A stretch of 14,540 bases of DNA from Planctomycetota bacterium (lineage in GTDB: Bacteria; Planctomycetota; PUPC01; JACPCR01). The stretch is taken from the NCBI GenBank assembly GCA_030740295.1, contig JASLXP010000367.1:1-14540 (forward strand), read 5' to 3'. Both the position numbers and the translations under genes were made by a program. The notes below the pieces were generated by a model, which had not been told where the DNA came from, did not search any database, and was given only the letters and a program-made list of their open reading frames with translations. Position 1 is the stretch's first letter; each line of letters opens with the position of its first letter. Below, in pieces: positions 5,073-12,242 of this stretch.

Positions 5073-7697
5073 ATGGCCGGAACCGCAAATTTCTTGTCAG
5101 ACGAGAACGAGCCCCAGAACACCGGGGAAAGTTTCTACGACAAGTTTCCCCGAACCCTGGAGGTCGAAGGCTTCCTGGGAAAGGTCTTCTACTTCCTATC
5201 GTCCTTTTACCTGGCCATCTTGCTCCTCTCGGTCATTCTGCTGGTGGTCGCCATCGCGACTGTTCTCGAATCCCAGAAGGATGCCGATTACGCCCATTTC
5301 ATGGTGTATCGCGCGAAATGGTTCGAAGGGCTGCTCGTACTGCTCTGCGTCAATGTCATAGCTGCTGCCCTGAGCCGATGGCCGTGGAAGGCGCGGCACG
5401 CCGGCTTCCTGATTACGCACCTGGGAATCATCATCACGCTCGCCGGATCTGCGGTCAGCCGATATGCCGGCCATGAAGGCCAGCTCGCACTCCTGGAGGG
5501 CGAAACAGGCCGACAGTGCCGCACGAAATCTCAGATCATTCGAGTACAGGAAGGCAAAGACGAGTACCTGTTCAACGTTGAAATTAAACACGCCGTACCG
5601 ACCGAGTCCGACCCTCTCAGACTAAAGGCGGGCCCCTTCAGAATTCACATTGACAGATTCTATCCGAATGCCGTTCTGCGGGATTCGGTGACCTCGGGAG
5701 GAGAAGTGGAAAATCCGGCGGTCAAATTATGGCTGACAACCCCGGCTGGCATCACTGATTTCTGGCTCATCGCGCGGAACGAAAAGAAGAGTCGACACAA
5801 CCTGGGCCCCGCGGTCATTCAGTTCGTTGAAGCCAGCACACAGGAGGATTTAGCCGGGCTGATGAAGAAGCCTGATTCGAAAGCGCCGGACCGTGGAAAA
5901 CTGGTCGTCAGTCTGGCCGACAATGAGAGCCACGAGCTTGACGTATCCGAACACCTCGGCAAGCCATACGATCTCGGGGAGGGCAAGGGCAAGCTGACCA
6001 TTCTCGAACACCATGATCAAGCGGACGCCGCGGACAGCGTGGCCCCCGGCGGGCCGGATCACAATCCCGCTATTCTCTTCGAGATCAAATCAAGCTCGAT
6101 GCCCAACGCGGGCAAGGCGGACTGGCTTTTCTATTACTCGCCGTACCGCCGCAGCCAGCAGTGGGCTGGGTTCGCCAACATTGAGTTCCGGCTGGCCGCC
6201 ACTGAACATGAACGGGCCGCCTGGCTCAATCCTGAGCCTTTCCTCGAAAAGCATCCAAAGGGCCTGCTGACTTTCACGTACAAAGGTGAGAGAAAAGAAT
6301 TCTCCATCGATCGCTTTCTTGGTAAGGAGTTCGAGCTGGATAAGGATCTCAAGATGGAGATAGTCAGCTTCTACCGGGCTGGCAGAGTGGCAGGGGCACG
6401 GATCCAGGAAGGCGCTCAAAATGAAAAGGACTACAGAAACCCAATCGTTGAATACCATCTTTCGGGGCCGGACGGCACGGAGCATCACACCGTCTTCTCT
6501 CTCTTTCCAACCTTTGACCGCGTCAGCCCCCACAAGTCAAAGCACTATGTGGAGCATTCTCAGCTCTTCCTTCCTGTCGTTCAGGGAAGCCACCTTGTGC
6601 TGGTTGCCGGGCCTGGTGACCAACTCGCCTATCAGTGTTCTTCTGCCCAGCATCCGCGCGTCGCCGGCCCGATCAAGGTAGGTGAGCCGGCCAAGACCAA
6701 CTGGATGGATTTCGAACTGTTCGTTCAGAAGTTTCATCCCAGAGCCGTCAACGAGATCAAGTTGGCCGCGCACTCGCACTCGAGCAGTTCCAATCCACAC
6801 GGTAAAGGCCATCGGGCGCACGGAAGCCCCGCGCTGAAAATTGAATTCGAAAAGGACGGGGTCAAGCGCACCTATTTCACATTTGCCGAAGAAGAGTACC
6901 GCTCGATGGACACCTTCCCCTTCGGCGCAAGTCACGGTACCGGGCTGCGTCTGCTGCAATACGAAATGCAAAAAAAACAGCACGGCAAACAGAGCAGCCT
7001 GACCATCATCAAAGGCCCCGACGGCAGCCTGCATTACGCGGTGCATCAGCCCGCTAACGGCACTTTCGAATCCGGTAAAATTGCGCTGAAATCGGATATC
7101 AATCTGCCCTGGATGGCCGGCGCAAAATTCAGCGTTGAGGAGTTCATTCTCAAAGGCGCGGTGAGCCAGGAGGTCGGTCCGGGCGGCGAGGATGGAATGG
7201 GCAAGCAGCATTTTCCTGCCGTGCATGCCAGAGTCTTCAATGGGGCTGAAAGCAACGATGGGTGGATCTGGTGGGGCACGAGGCACGGAACTGATCTCGA
7301 TGTCGGTGGTAAGAAACTTAACATCGCTCTCTATTACGATACCTTTGATTTGGATTTCGACGTCCATCTGGTTGACTTCCGCGACGTCCACAATCCCGGT
7401 GGACAGGGCATCGCCTCTTTCGAAAGCGACGTCGATATCCTTGATGAAAAGGCCGGGCTCAAAAAGGAAGTCATGATCCATATGAACTTCCCCCTCGAGT
7501 ACGGGAAGCACCTGCTCTTTCAGTCCAGCTACATCAAATCCGACAAGCCGGGCGGAAAAGACATCTCTGTCTTTTCGGTCTCATACGACCCCGGTATCCA
7601 GATCGTTTACACCGGATTCAGCCTTCTGTGCTGCGGGATAGTCACGATGTTTTACATCAAGCCATCGCGCCGGAGGAGGAAGAAAAAAGCGTCATAA
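5073..7697 (+). CDS. resB: ResB/CcsB-like cytochrome c biogenesis protein (874 aa)
   Basis: ResB (CcsB) pairs with CcsA in System II cytochrome c maturation, helping deliver heme and reduced apocytochrome at the outer face of the membrane. The topology fits. There are three N-terminal membrane segments (about 43-66, 84-101 and 109-128, the last containing HAGFLITHLGIIITLAGSAV with H116), then a very large periplasmic region. A final membrane segment (about 842-861) is introduced by YDPGIQIVYTGF and ends in a basic PSRRRRKKK tail, as expected for a cytosolic end. At 874 residues it is much longer than usual bacterial ResB proteins, mainly through the periplasmic part. That part holds a His-rich stretch, HSHSSSSNPHGKGHRAH (567-583). 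The ATG at 5073 has only a weak GAAG element 7 nt upstream, but the next in-frame Met would cut into the membrane segments. ccsA follows 202 nt downstream on the same strand. Confidence 0.88.
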   Translation: MAGTANFLSDENEPQNTGESFYDKFPRTLEVEGFLGKVFYFLSSFYLAILLLSVILLVVAIATVLESQKDADYAHFMVYRAKWFEGLLVLLCVNVIAAALSRWPWKARHAGFLITHLGIIITLAGSAVSRYAGHEGQLALLEGETGRQCRTKSQIIRVQEGKDEYLFNVEIKHAVPTESDPLRLKAGPFRIHIDRFYPNAVLRDSVTSGGEVENPAVKLWLTTPAGITDFWLIARNEKKSRHNLGPAVIQFVEASTQEDLAGLMKKPDSKAPDRGKLVVSLADNESHELDVSEHLGKPYDLGEGKGKLTILEHHDQADAADSVAPGGPDHNPAILFEIKSSSMPNAGKADWLFYYSPYRRSQQWAGFANIEFRLAATEHERAAWLNPEPFLEKHPKGLLTFTYKGERKEFSIDRFLGKEFELDKDLKMEIVSFYRAGRVAGARIQEGAQNEKDYRNPIVEYHLSGPDGTEHHTVFSLFPTFDRVSPHKSKHYVEHSQLFLPVVQGSHLVLVAGPGDQLAYQCSSAQHPRVAGPIKVGEPAKTNWMDFELFVQKFHPRAVNEIKLAAHSHSSSSNPHGKGHRAHGSPALKIEFEKDGVKRTYFTFAEEEYRSMDTFPFGASHGTGLRLLQYEMQKKQHGKQSSLTIIKGPDGSLHYAVHQPANGTFESGKIALKSDINLPWMAGAKFSVEEFILKGAVSQEVGPGGEDGMGKQHFPAVHARVFNGAESNDGWIWWGTRHGTDLDVGGKKLNIALYYDTFDLDFDVHLVDFRDVHNPGGQGIASFESDVDILDEKAGLKKEVMIHMNFPLEYGKHLLFQSSYIKSDKPGGKDISVFSVSYDPGIQIVYTGFSLLCCGIVTMFYIKPSRRRRKKKAS

Positions 7698-7735
7698 GAG
7701 CACGAAGGGTCGCCCGATCCGGGCTCTTGCTTTTT
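7696..7735 (+). terminator. Possible weak terminator after resB
   Basis: AAGAGC (overlapping the resB stop) can pair with GCTCTT (7723-7728), or alternatively GCCCG-ATC-CGGGC (7712-7724) forms a tight 5-bp hairpin. A TTTTT run follows at 7731-7735. The T-run is short and separated from the stems, so it may be a partial terminator or attenuator between resB and ccsA rather than a full stop. Confidence 0.45.
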
Positions 7736-7753
7736 ATCTGGATTCTGACGCAA

Positions 7754-7831
7754 GAGTTGGAGTAACGGCTCAAGCCGGGTCTTCGGGTTCATCGTCGCGT
7801 CAAGCCCCGTCTAGAGCCGTTACACCAACTC
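7754..7831 (+). repeat. 18-bp inverted repeat with internal direct repeats between resB and ccsA
   Basis: The left arm GAGTTGGAGTAACGGCTC (7754-7771) and right arm GAGCCGTTACACCAACTC (7814-7831) are inverted copies with one mismatch and a 42-nt loop. Inside are two direct copies of TCAAGCC..GTCT (7770-7782 and 7800-7812) differing at 2 of 13 positions. No T-run follows the right arm, so it is not a simple terminator. It could be a mobile miniature repeat, a transcript-processing hairpin or a protein-binding site. Confidence 0.85.
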
Positions 7832-7899
7832 CGTTTCCCTCACCATTTAACTGTTACGACTAAGAATTCAGGCCGAACCAGAACCAGCAAGGAAACGAA

Positions 7900-9756
7900 T
7901 TGAAAGCACTCAACACCATCGCAGCATTGCTGTGCATCACCATCTCTGTCAATGCCTCTGACCCCACCATCAAGGAACTCGATTTTTCCGATATCGCAAG
8001 AGTGGGTGTTCAGGATAATGGACGGGTCAAGCCCTTCGGCACCTACGCCATGGAGCTTGTGGCCAAGGTGACCGCCCGGACCGGCTTTAAGGCAAAGGCT
8101 GAACGCCTTCGCAACGAATGGCGAGAAGCGAAAGCCAAAGGCAACACCGATCTGGCGGACAGCCTCAAGAAGCAGGCCCTTGACCTGGAAGCCTCCCTGC
8201 CCGGCGGTAACGCGATGGCCGTCCTGCTTTCGTGGACCTTCGAGACCAAGAAATGGCTCGATGTTCCTGTCATCAAAGTCGACCATCATCCTTTCAAGGA
8301 AGACATGGGCCTCAGAGTGAAGCAGTCCCGCTTCAGCTACAACAAGATCAACTCGAGTGACAAGTTCCGCAATGAGTACATGGAGACTCATCGCAGGCAG
8401 CAGGCTTCAAACAATGAGAAACGCACTCGAATGGAGCGTGAAGTCTTGGACGTCGCCAGCCGATGGCAACTCCTCGCCAGCATCTGGGGACGCAACCCTG
8501 TCGCAGAAAACCATGCTGTACCGGGCGGCGTCTCGTCGCCCATGATTCCGAACCCTAGGGATAAAGCCGATCGCTGGATTCCCTGGCCATATGTTGCGCA
8601 GCACAATCCCGATGCCTCCAGCGTCGTCTCCAAGTGGATGGCCGTGGGTGATGCCTTCCGCGAACGCGACGCGGCCGCATTCAAGAAGACTACTTCTGAG
8701 CTTCGCAAAGCCCAACAATCGGTTTGGATTGCCCTGTATCCGGAGGAGGCCGCAAGCCACATCAAGAAATTCGATATCGAAGCCACCTACAACAAAGTCA
8801 AGCCCTTCCGAATCGCGATGGTGTTCTTTGGGCTGGGATTAGTCCTCCTGCTGTTCTCAACGAATTTTGATACGAAGGAGCTTTACTGGGGATCACTGGT
8901 CCTGCTTCTCGGAGGCGTCCTGATCCAGACCTATGGATTCGTGCTCAGGATTTTGATCACCGATCGCCCACCGGTCTCGAACATGTATGAATCCATGATT
9001 TTCATGGGCTACATGGCCACGGTCTTCGCGCTCGGCTACGAGCTCTATTACAAGTACTCGAGGATATTCGCGATTGCAGCAGGCTCGGCCTCCCTGCTGC
9101 TGCTTGTGCTTGCGGACATTCTCCCGCTCGATCAGGGAATGGACCCACTTGTGGCCGTCCTCCGAACGAACTACTGGCTCACTATTCATGTGCTGACCGT
9201 GATGGCCGCATACTCCGCGTTAACCCTCGCAATGGGCATCGGACACATCAACCTGGGCATCTATTTCTTCAGACCCGACAAGAAGGCCCTTCTCGGCAGG
9301 ATGACCGTCTTTCTTTACCGGACCGTCTGTCTTGGATTCTTGCTCATGACGGCAGGGACGGTTCTCGGCGCATGGTGGGCCGGTGAAGCATGGGGACGTT
9401 ACTGGGGCTGGGATCCGAAGGAAACGTGGTCCCTCATCTGCATCCTGGGCTATGGCATTCTCCTCCACGGCCGCGTGGCGAATTACTGGGGCGCATTCGG
9501 CACGGCCATCGGCAGCGTTATCGCCTGGTCACTTGTGGGGATGTGTTACTACGGCGTCAACTTTCTCCTCTCGGCCGGACTCCACAGCTACGGTTTTGGC
9601 GACGGCGGCATTCAGTACGCCATCGGGTACGTGGTCGTTGAGGCCATCATAATCGGCGCGGCTGTCGTGAAGAAGATGGACGAGCCGACCAGCCCCCGAC
9701 AAAAGAACGAACCCCGAGAGAGTGCTCTGGACCAGGAGACCGGCGAACCGGCCTGA
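7900..9756 (+). CDS. ccsA: CcsA-like cytochrome c assembly protein with WWD heme motif (618 aa)
   Basis: CcsA is the heme-handling membrane subunit of System II cytochrome c maturation. The signature tryptophan-rich WWD motif is complete: WWAGEAWGRYWGWDPKETW (492-510). Flanking histidines expected to ligate heme are in WLTIHV (H430) and GLHSYGFG (H562), and others are H449 and H523. PPVSNMYESMIF (357-368) is another family hallmark. Multiple membrane segments run from about 304 to 590. The N-terminus is a signal peptide (cleavage near VNA-S) followed by a soluble, presumably periplasmic domain of about 280 residues. Its VQDNGRVKPFGTYAMELV segment resembles, from memory, the region before CcsA in fused CcsBA proteins of Bacteroidota and Campylobacterota. 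The start is TTG at 7900, with AAGGA 6 nt upstream and a proper signal peptide right after it. It follows resB in the same direction and ends convergently with scpB. Confidence 0.93.
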   Translation: MKALNTIAALLCITISVNASDPTIKELDFSDIARVGVQDNGRVKPFGTYAMELVAKVTARTGFKAKAERLRNEWREAKAKGNTDLADSLKKQALDLEASLPGGNAMAVLLSWTFETKKWLDVPVIKVDHHPFKEDMGLRVKQSRFSYNKINSSDKFRNEYMETHRRQQASNNEKRTRMEREVLDVASRWQLLASIWGRNPVAENHAVPGGVSSPMIPNPRDKADRWIPWPYVAQHNPDASSVVSKWMAVGDAFRERDAAAFKKTTSELRKAQQSVWIALYPEEAASHIKKFDIEATYNKVKPFRIAMVFFGLGLVLLLFSTNFDTKELYWGSLVLLLGGVLIQTYGFVLRILITDRPPVSNMYESMIFMGYMATVFALGYELYYKYSRIFAIAAGSASLLLLVLADILPLDQGMDPLVAVLRTNYWLTIHVLTVMAAYSALTLAMGIGHINLGIYFFRPDKKALLGRMTVFLYRTVCLGFLLMTAGTVLGAWWAGEAWGRYWGWDPKETWSLICILGYGILLHGRVANYWGAFGTAIGSVIAWSLVGMCYYGVNFLLSAGLHSYGFGDGGIQYAIGYVVVEAIIIGAAVVKKMDEPTSPRQKNEPRESALDQETGEPA

Positions 9757-9832
9757 CAAGTCTTGGTGATTCGGCCTGCAACGGAATAGCCGCTGCCACC
9801 CGAACACGGCTGAAACCAACGCCGACTGCCCC

Positions 9833-10612
9833 TCAATTCTGCGAGCTCGCAACCACTTCCTGGATTTCCCTTTCTTCAGGTATCTCCTCGGAAACCGTCG
9901 CGGCAACATCATCCTCAAGCTCGACCTCCGGCGCCTCCATTGAGGTGTCTTCGACCAGATCTTCCGGTTGTTCAATCTCCGGATCCTCAGGCTCGGGGGA
10001 TTCGGTGGAATCCGAGACCTCAGGTTCGGTGGCTGCGATGGATTCCGAGACCTCAGGTTCGGTGGCTTCGATGGATTCCGATTCCTCACGTTTCCTGGCT
10101 TCCGCGTCCTCAGCCTGGGGCAGCTCTTTAAGTGTTTTCAATGAGAAACGTTCGAGGAATTTCTTCGTCGTTCCGTAAAGGGTCGGTCGGCCGAGCGTGT
10201 CTGCGCGGCCGACGATCTTTACCAATCCCCGATCGACCAATGTCCGGACAAGGGGGCCGGTATTGACGCCGCGGATGGCATCGATTTCCGCGCGCAACAC
10301 AGGCTGTTTGTAGGCGATGACCGCCAGCGTCTCGAGCGCCGATTGGGAGAGCTTGGCCTGGGCGTAAGTCTTGTGGAGCTTCTTGACGAACTCGCCGAAA
10401 TCCTCGCGGGAAAGCAGTTGCCAGCCTCCGGCTACTTCGATGATCGCGAACCCTCTGCCGGCCTTGTCGTATTCAGATCTCATTTCTTTGAGAAGGCGGC
10501 GGACCTCGAGAGTTTCAAGCTTGACGATCTCCCCGAGTTTTTTTGCAGGGACCGGCTCGTCGGTGGCGAAGAGAAGGGCTTCCAGGATGGATTTAGGATT
10601 GACGTCGCTCAA
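9833..10612 (-). CDS. scpB: Segregation and condensation protein B with long acidic tail (259 aa)
   Basis: ScpB binds the kleisin ScpA and, with SMC, forms the bacterial condensin that compacts and separates chromosomes; it acts in the cytoplasm on the nucleoid. The tandem winged-helix core (about 5-165) is clear. It runs from PKSILEALLFATDEPV through GRGFAIIEVAGGWQLLSRED, then KLSQSALETLAVIAYKQPV, the family hallmark IRGVNTGPLVRTLVDRGL, and GRPTLYGTTKKFLERF. The last 90 residues are an acidic low-complexity tail with 11-residue repeats (SESIEATEPEV and related copies), which most ScpB proteins lack or have shorter. I place the start at TTG 10612, which has AAGGAG 6 nt upstream. The ATG at 10729 would overlap the aminotransferase by about 107 nt and add a non-conserved basic stretch. 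The gene is 10 nt downstream of the aminotransferase, so they are likely co-transcribed. scpA is not in the window. Confidence 0.9.
   Translation of the reverse strand: MSDVNPKSILEALLFATDEPVPAKKLGEIVKLETLEVRRLLKEMRSEYDKAGRGFAIIEVAGGWQLLSREDFGEFVKKLHKTYAQAKLSQSALETLAVIAYKQPVLRAEIDAIRGVNTGPLVRTLVDRGLVKIVGRADTLGRPTLYGTTKKFLERFSLKTLKELPQAEDAEARKREESESIEATEPEVSESIAATEPEVSDSTESPEPEDPEIEQPEDLVEDTSMEAPEVELEDDVAATVSEEIPEEREIQEVVASSQN
10008..10080 (-). repeat. 33-bp tandem repeat encoding the ScpB acidic tail
   Basis: Units at 10008-10040 and 10041-10073 are 33 bp each and differ at only two positions; a third, diverged partial copy begins at 10074. On the minus strand they encode 11-residue repeats of the SES(I)xATEPEV type. 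Because the period is a multiple of three, copy-number change would lengthen or shorten the tail without a frameshift. Confidence 0.85.
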
Positions 10613-10625
10613 TGGAATCTCCTTA
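10610..10625 (-). promoter_or_regulatory. scpB ribosome-binding site and TTG start overlapping the upstream stop
   Basis: On the minus strand AAGGAG (10624-10619) overlaps the aminotransferase TAA (10625-10623), and TTG follows after 6 nt (10612-10610). This arrangement suggests translational coupling, with ribosomes ending the aminotransferase and restarting at scpB. Confidence 0.75.
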
Positions 10626-11876
10626 TTCTTTGGTTCGTGTGATGCGGCCGATCTGCCGCGCTGCCTGGCGGAGTCGGTGCTGGTTTTCGGCGAGGGCGAA
10701 GCGGAGGTAGCCCTCCCCATGTTCGCCAAACGACGCGCCTGGTGCGGCGGCTACGTTGGCTTCCTTCATCAGTTTCAAGCTGAACTCGAGAGAGCCCATT
10801 TTCTGAAATCTCTCCGGCATCCTTGCCCAGACAAACATCGTTGCCCGGGGGCTGTCGACATTCCATCCACTGCGGTTCAGTGAGTTCACAAAAACGTCGC
10901 GCCGCTTCTCATACTTGGCGGCCTGCTCGGCCGCGAATTCGTGACAATGCCGCAAGGCGATGATGGCCGCGATCTGCACAGGCTGAAAGATGCCATAATC
11001 ATAGTAGCCCTTCAGTTCTCCGAGCGCCTCGATGATCTCCGCATTCCCTGAACAAAATCCACAACGCCAGCCGGCCATGTTGAATGCCTTGGACATGCTC
11101 GAAAATTCGACGGCCCGTTTCTTGGCCCCCTTCACCTGCAGGATGCTCGGGGCCTTGTAATCATCGAACGTGGTTTCGCCGTACGCAAAATCCTGGACGA
11201 TGTAGAGGTCAAAACGGCGGGCGATGCTTACCACCTCTTCGAAGAATGCCAGCTCAACGGTTGTGGTTGTTGGATTGTGCGGGTAATTGAGGTTCAGAAT
11301 CTTCGGCCGCGGATAGAGCGTCTCGCAAATGTGCACCAGGTTCTTCATGAAATTATCGGGAGAATCCATCACCGGCAGCCCAATGACGTTGCCCTCAGCA
11401 AGCGTAACCCCGTGGATGTGAACCGGAAAAGCCGGGTAAGGCACGATGGCCGTATCCCCCGGCCCGAGCATGGCCAGGCAGAGATGCGAAAAGCCTTCTT
11501 TCGATCCGATGGTGGCAATGATCTCTTTCTCCGGATCGAGATCCACATCCCAGCCACGCTTGTAGTGTTTGGCGACTTCCCGCCGCAGGCTATCAACACC
11601 AGTAGCTACGGAATAACGATGATTTCGAGGGTCCTGAACCGCCTCGCACAGCTTTTCCACCACCAGCTTAGGCGTCGGGTCGGTCGGGTTGCCCATCCCG
11701 AGGTCGATGATGTCAATATTCTCACGGCGGAGTTTCAGCTTCATGCTGTTCAGCCGCCCGAACACATATGGCGGCAGGCGTTCGAGCCGATGTGAAACAG
11801 GGATGCCCCATTTCTTCACAGGAGAAGGTTTCGACTTCTTCCGGGCAGTTTTCTTCTTGGTCTTCGCAGCCGGCAT
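10623..11876 (-). CDS. alaC: AlaC-like PLP-dependent alanine aminotransferase (417 aa)
   Basis: This is a fold-type I aminotransferase. It matches E. coli AlaC closely along its length from memory (RLPPYVF, DIIDLGMGNPTDPTP, IATIGSKEGFSHL, MSKAFNMAGWRCGF, MGSLEFSLKLM), and AlaC makes alanine from pyruvate and glutamate. Key residues seen: PLP lysine K263 in SMSKAFNMAG, the NPT asparagine N201, D229 in QDFAY, and R271. The substrate-carboxylate arginine lies in GYLRFAL near the C-terminus. LL-diaminopimelate aminotransferase is the nearest alternative family, but the sequence blocks favour AlaC. The length fits AlaC (about 412). The start at 11876 is the first ATG before the conserved region, with only a weak GGA upstream. 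The first 22 residues (MPAAKTKKKTARKKSKPSPV onward) form an unusual lysine-rich tail. The gene precedes scpB with a 10-nt gap and is divergent from the dehydrogenase-like gene. Confidence 0.9.
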   Translation of the reverse strand: MPAAKTKKKTARKKSKPSPVKKWGIPVSHRLERLPPYVFGRLNSMKLKLRRENIDIIDLGMGNPTDPTPKLVVEKLCEAVQDPRNHRYSVATGVDSLRREVAKHYKRGWDVDLDPEKEIIATIGSKEGFSHLCLAMLGPGDTAIVPYPAFPVHIHGVTLAEGNVIGLPVMDSPDNFMKNLVHICETLYPRPKILNLNYPHNPTTTTVELAFFEEVVSIARRFDLYIVQDFAYGETTFDDYKAPSILQVKGAKKRAVEFSSMSKAFNMAGWRCGFCSGNAEIIEALGELKGYYDYGIFQPVQIAAIIALRHCHEFAAEQAAKYEKRRDVFVNSLNRSGWNVDSPRATMFVWARMPERFQKMGSLEFSLKLMKEANVAAAPGASFGEHGEGYLRFALAENQHRLRQAARQIGRITRTKE

Positions 11877-12242
11877 GGAACGTCCAGAGAGGTGGGACGG
11901 GGACGGACGTCGTTTGATCAGACGGGTTTGGGGAAGGGCTCGGAGGTATAGCAGATGCCGCGGGCGGAAGCAAGGGAGGCGCCGAGGGCGGGAGGATGGG
12001 AGGGTGAGTGTATGCTGCGAACTTAAGGCGTAACGGTCAGAAGTTACGATCTTAATCTCAATACTCTGTCTCTGAGATACTCGAATCAGCAACGCCCTGT
12101 CTGATCTGAATGCCTTGATCAATCACAGTGCAAAGCGTTAAGTTCATTTGAGTGATTGTCCTGCCGCAGAATCAGTGACAACAGCGGGACTTGATGCTCG
12201 TTCAAAGTTCGATGTGCCAAGATGGAGCCTCTGATCCTTATT
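11877..12242. other. 366-bp divergent intergenic region
   Basis: This is the only stretch over 300 nt without a gene I can support. It separates the divergent aminotransferase and dehydrogenase-like genes, so it should hold both promoters. I see a candidate minus-strand promoter (11945-11973) and a short inverted repeat, CGTAAC (12029-12034) with GTTACG (12043-12048), that might be an operator. The minus-strand frame stays open to 12122, but its translation is Arg/Pro/Ser-rich and not gene-like. No convincing promoter for the plus-strand gene, small RNA or tRNA is visible. Confidence 0.6.
11945..11973 (-). promoter_or_regulatory. Candidate extended -10 promoter for alaC-scpB
   Basis: On the minus strand TTGCTT (-35, 3 of 6) is followed after 17 nt by TATACC (-10, 4 of 6) preceded by TGC, an extended -10 element. 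It would start transcription about 60 nt before the aminotransferase ATG. Spacing is ideal but the -35 is poor. Confidence 0.35.

Noticed and set aside
6537..7511. 324-codon minus-strand reading frame
   Set aside because: It lies wholly antisense to resB, whose membrane segments and family pattern are clear; the minus-strand translation shows no domain or ribosome site.
9757..9832. Shared terminator between convergent ccsA and scpB
   Set aside because: Only a 5-bp AGCCG/CGGCT pairing with a 14-nt loop and no T-run was found.
10008..10080. Tandem repeats as a possible CRISPR or regulatory iteron array
   Set aside because: The units abut without spacers, have a period of 33 bp in frame, and encode the ScpB tail.
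10613..10729. Longer ScpB start at ATG 10729
   Set aside because: It overlaps the conserved end of the aminotransferase and adds a non-conserved stretch, while TTG 10612 has a well-placed AAGGAG.
11877..12122. 82-residue N-terminal extension of the aminotransferase
   Set aside because: The sequence is Arg/Leu/Pro-rich without similarity to the family, and a candidate promoter lies inside it.
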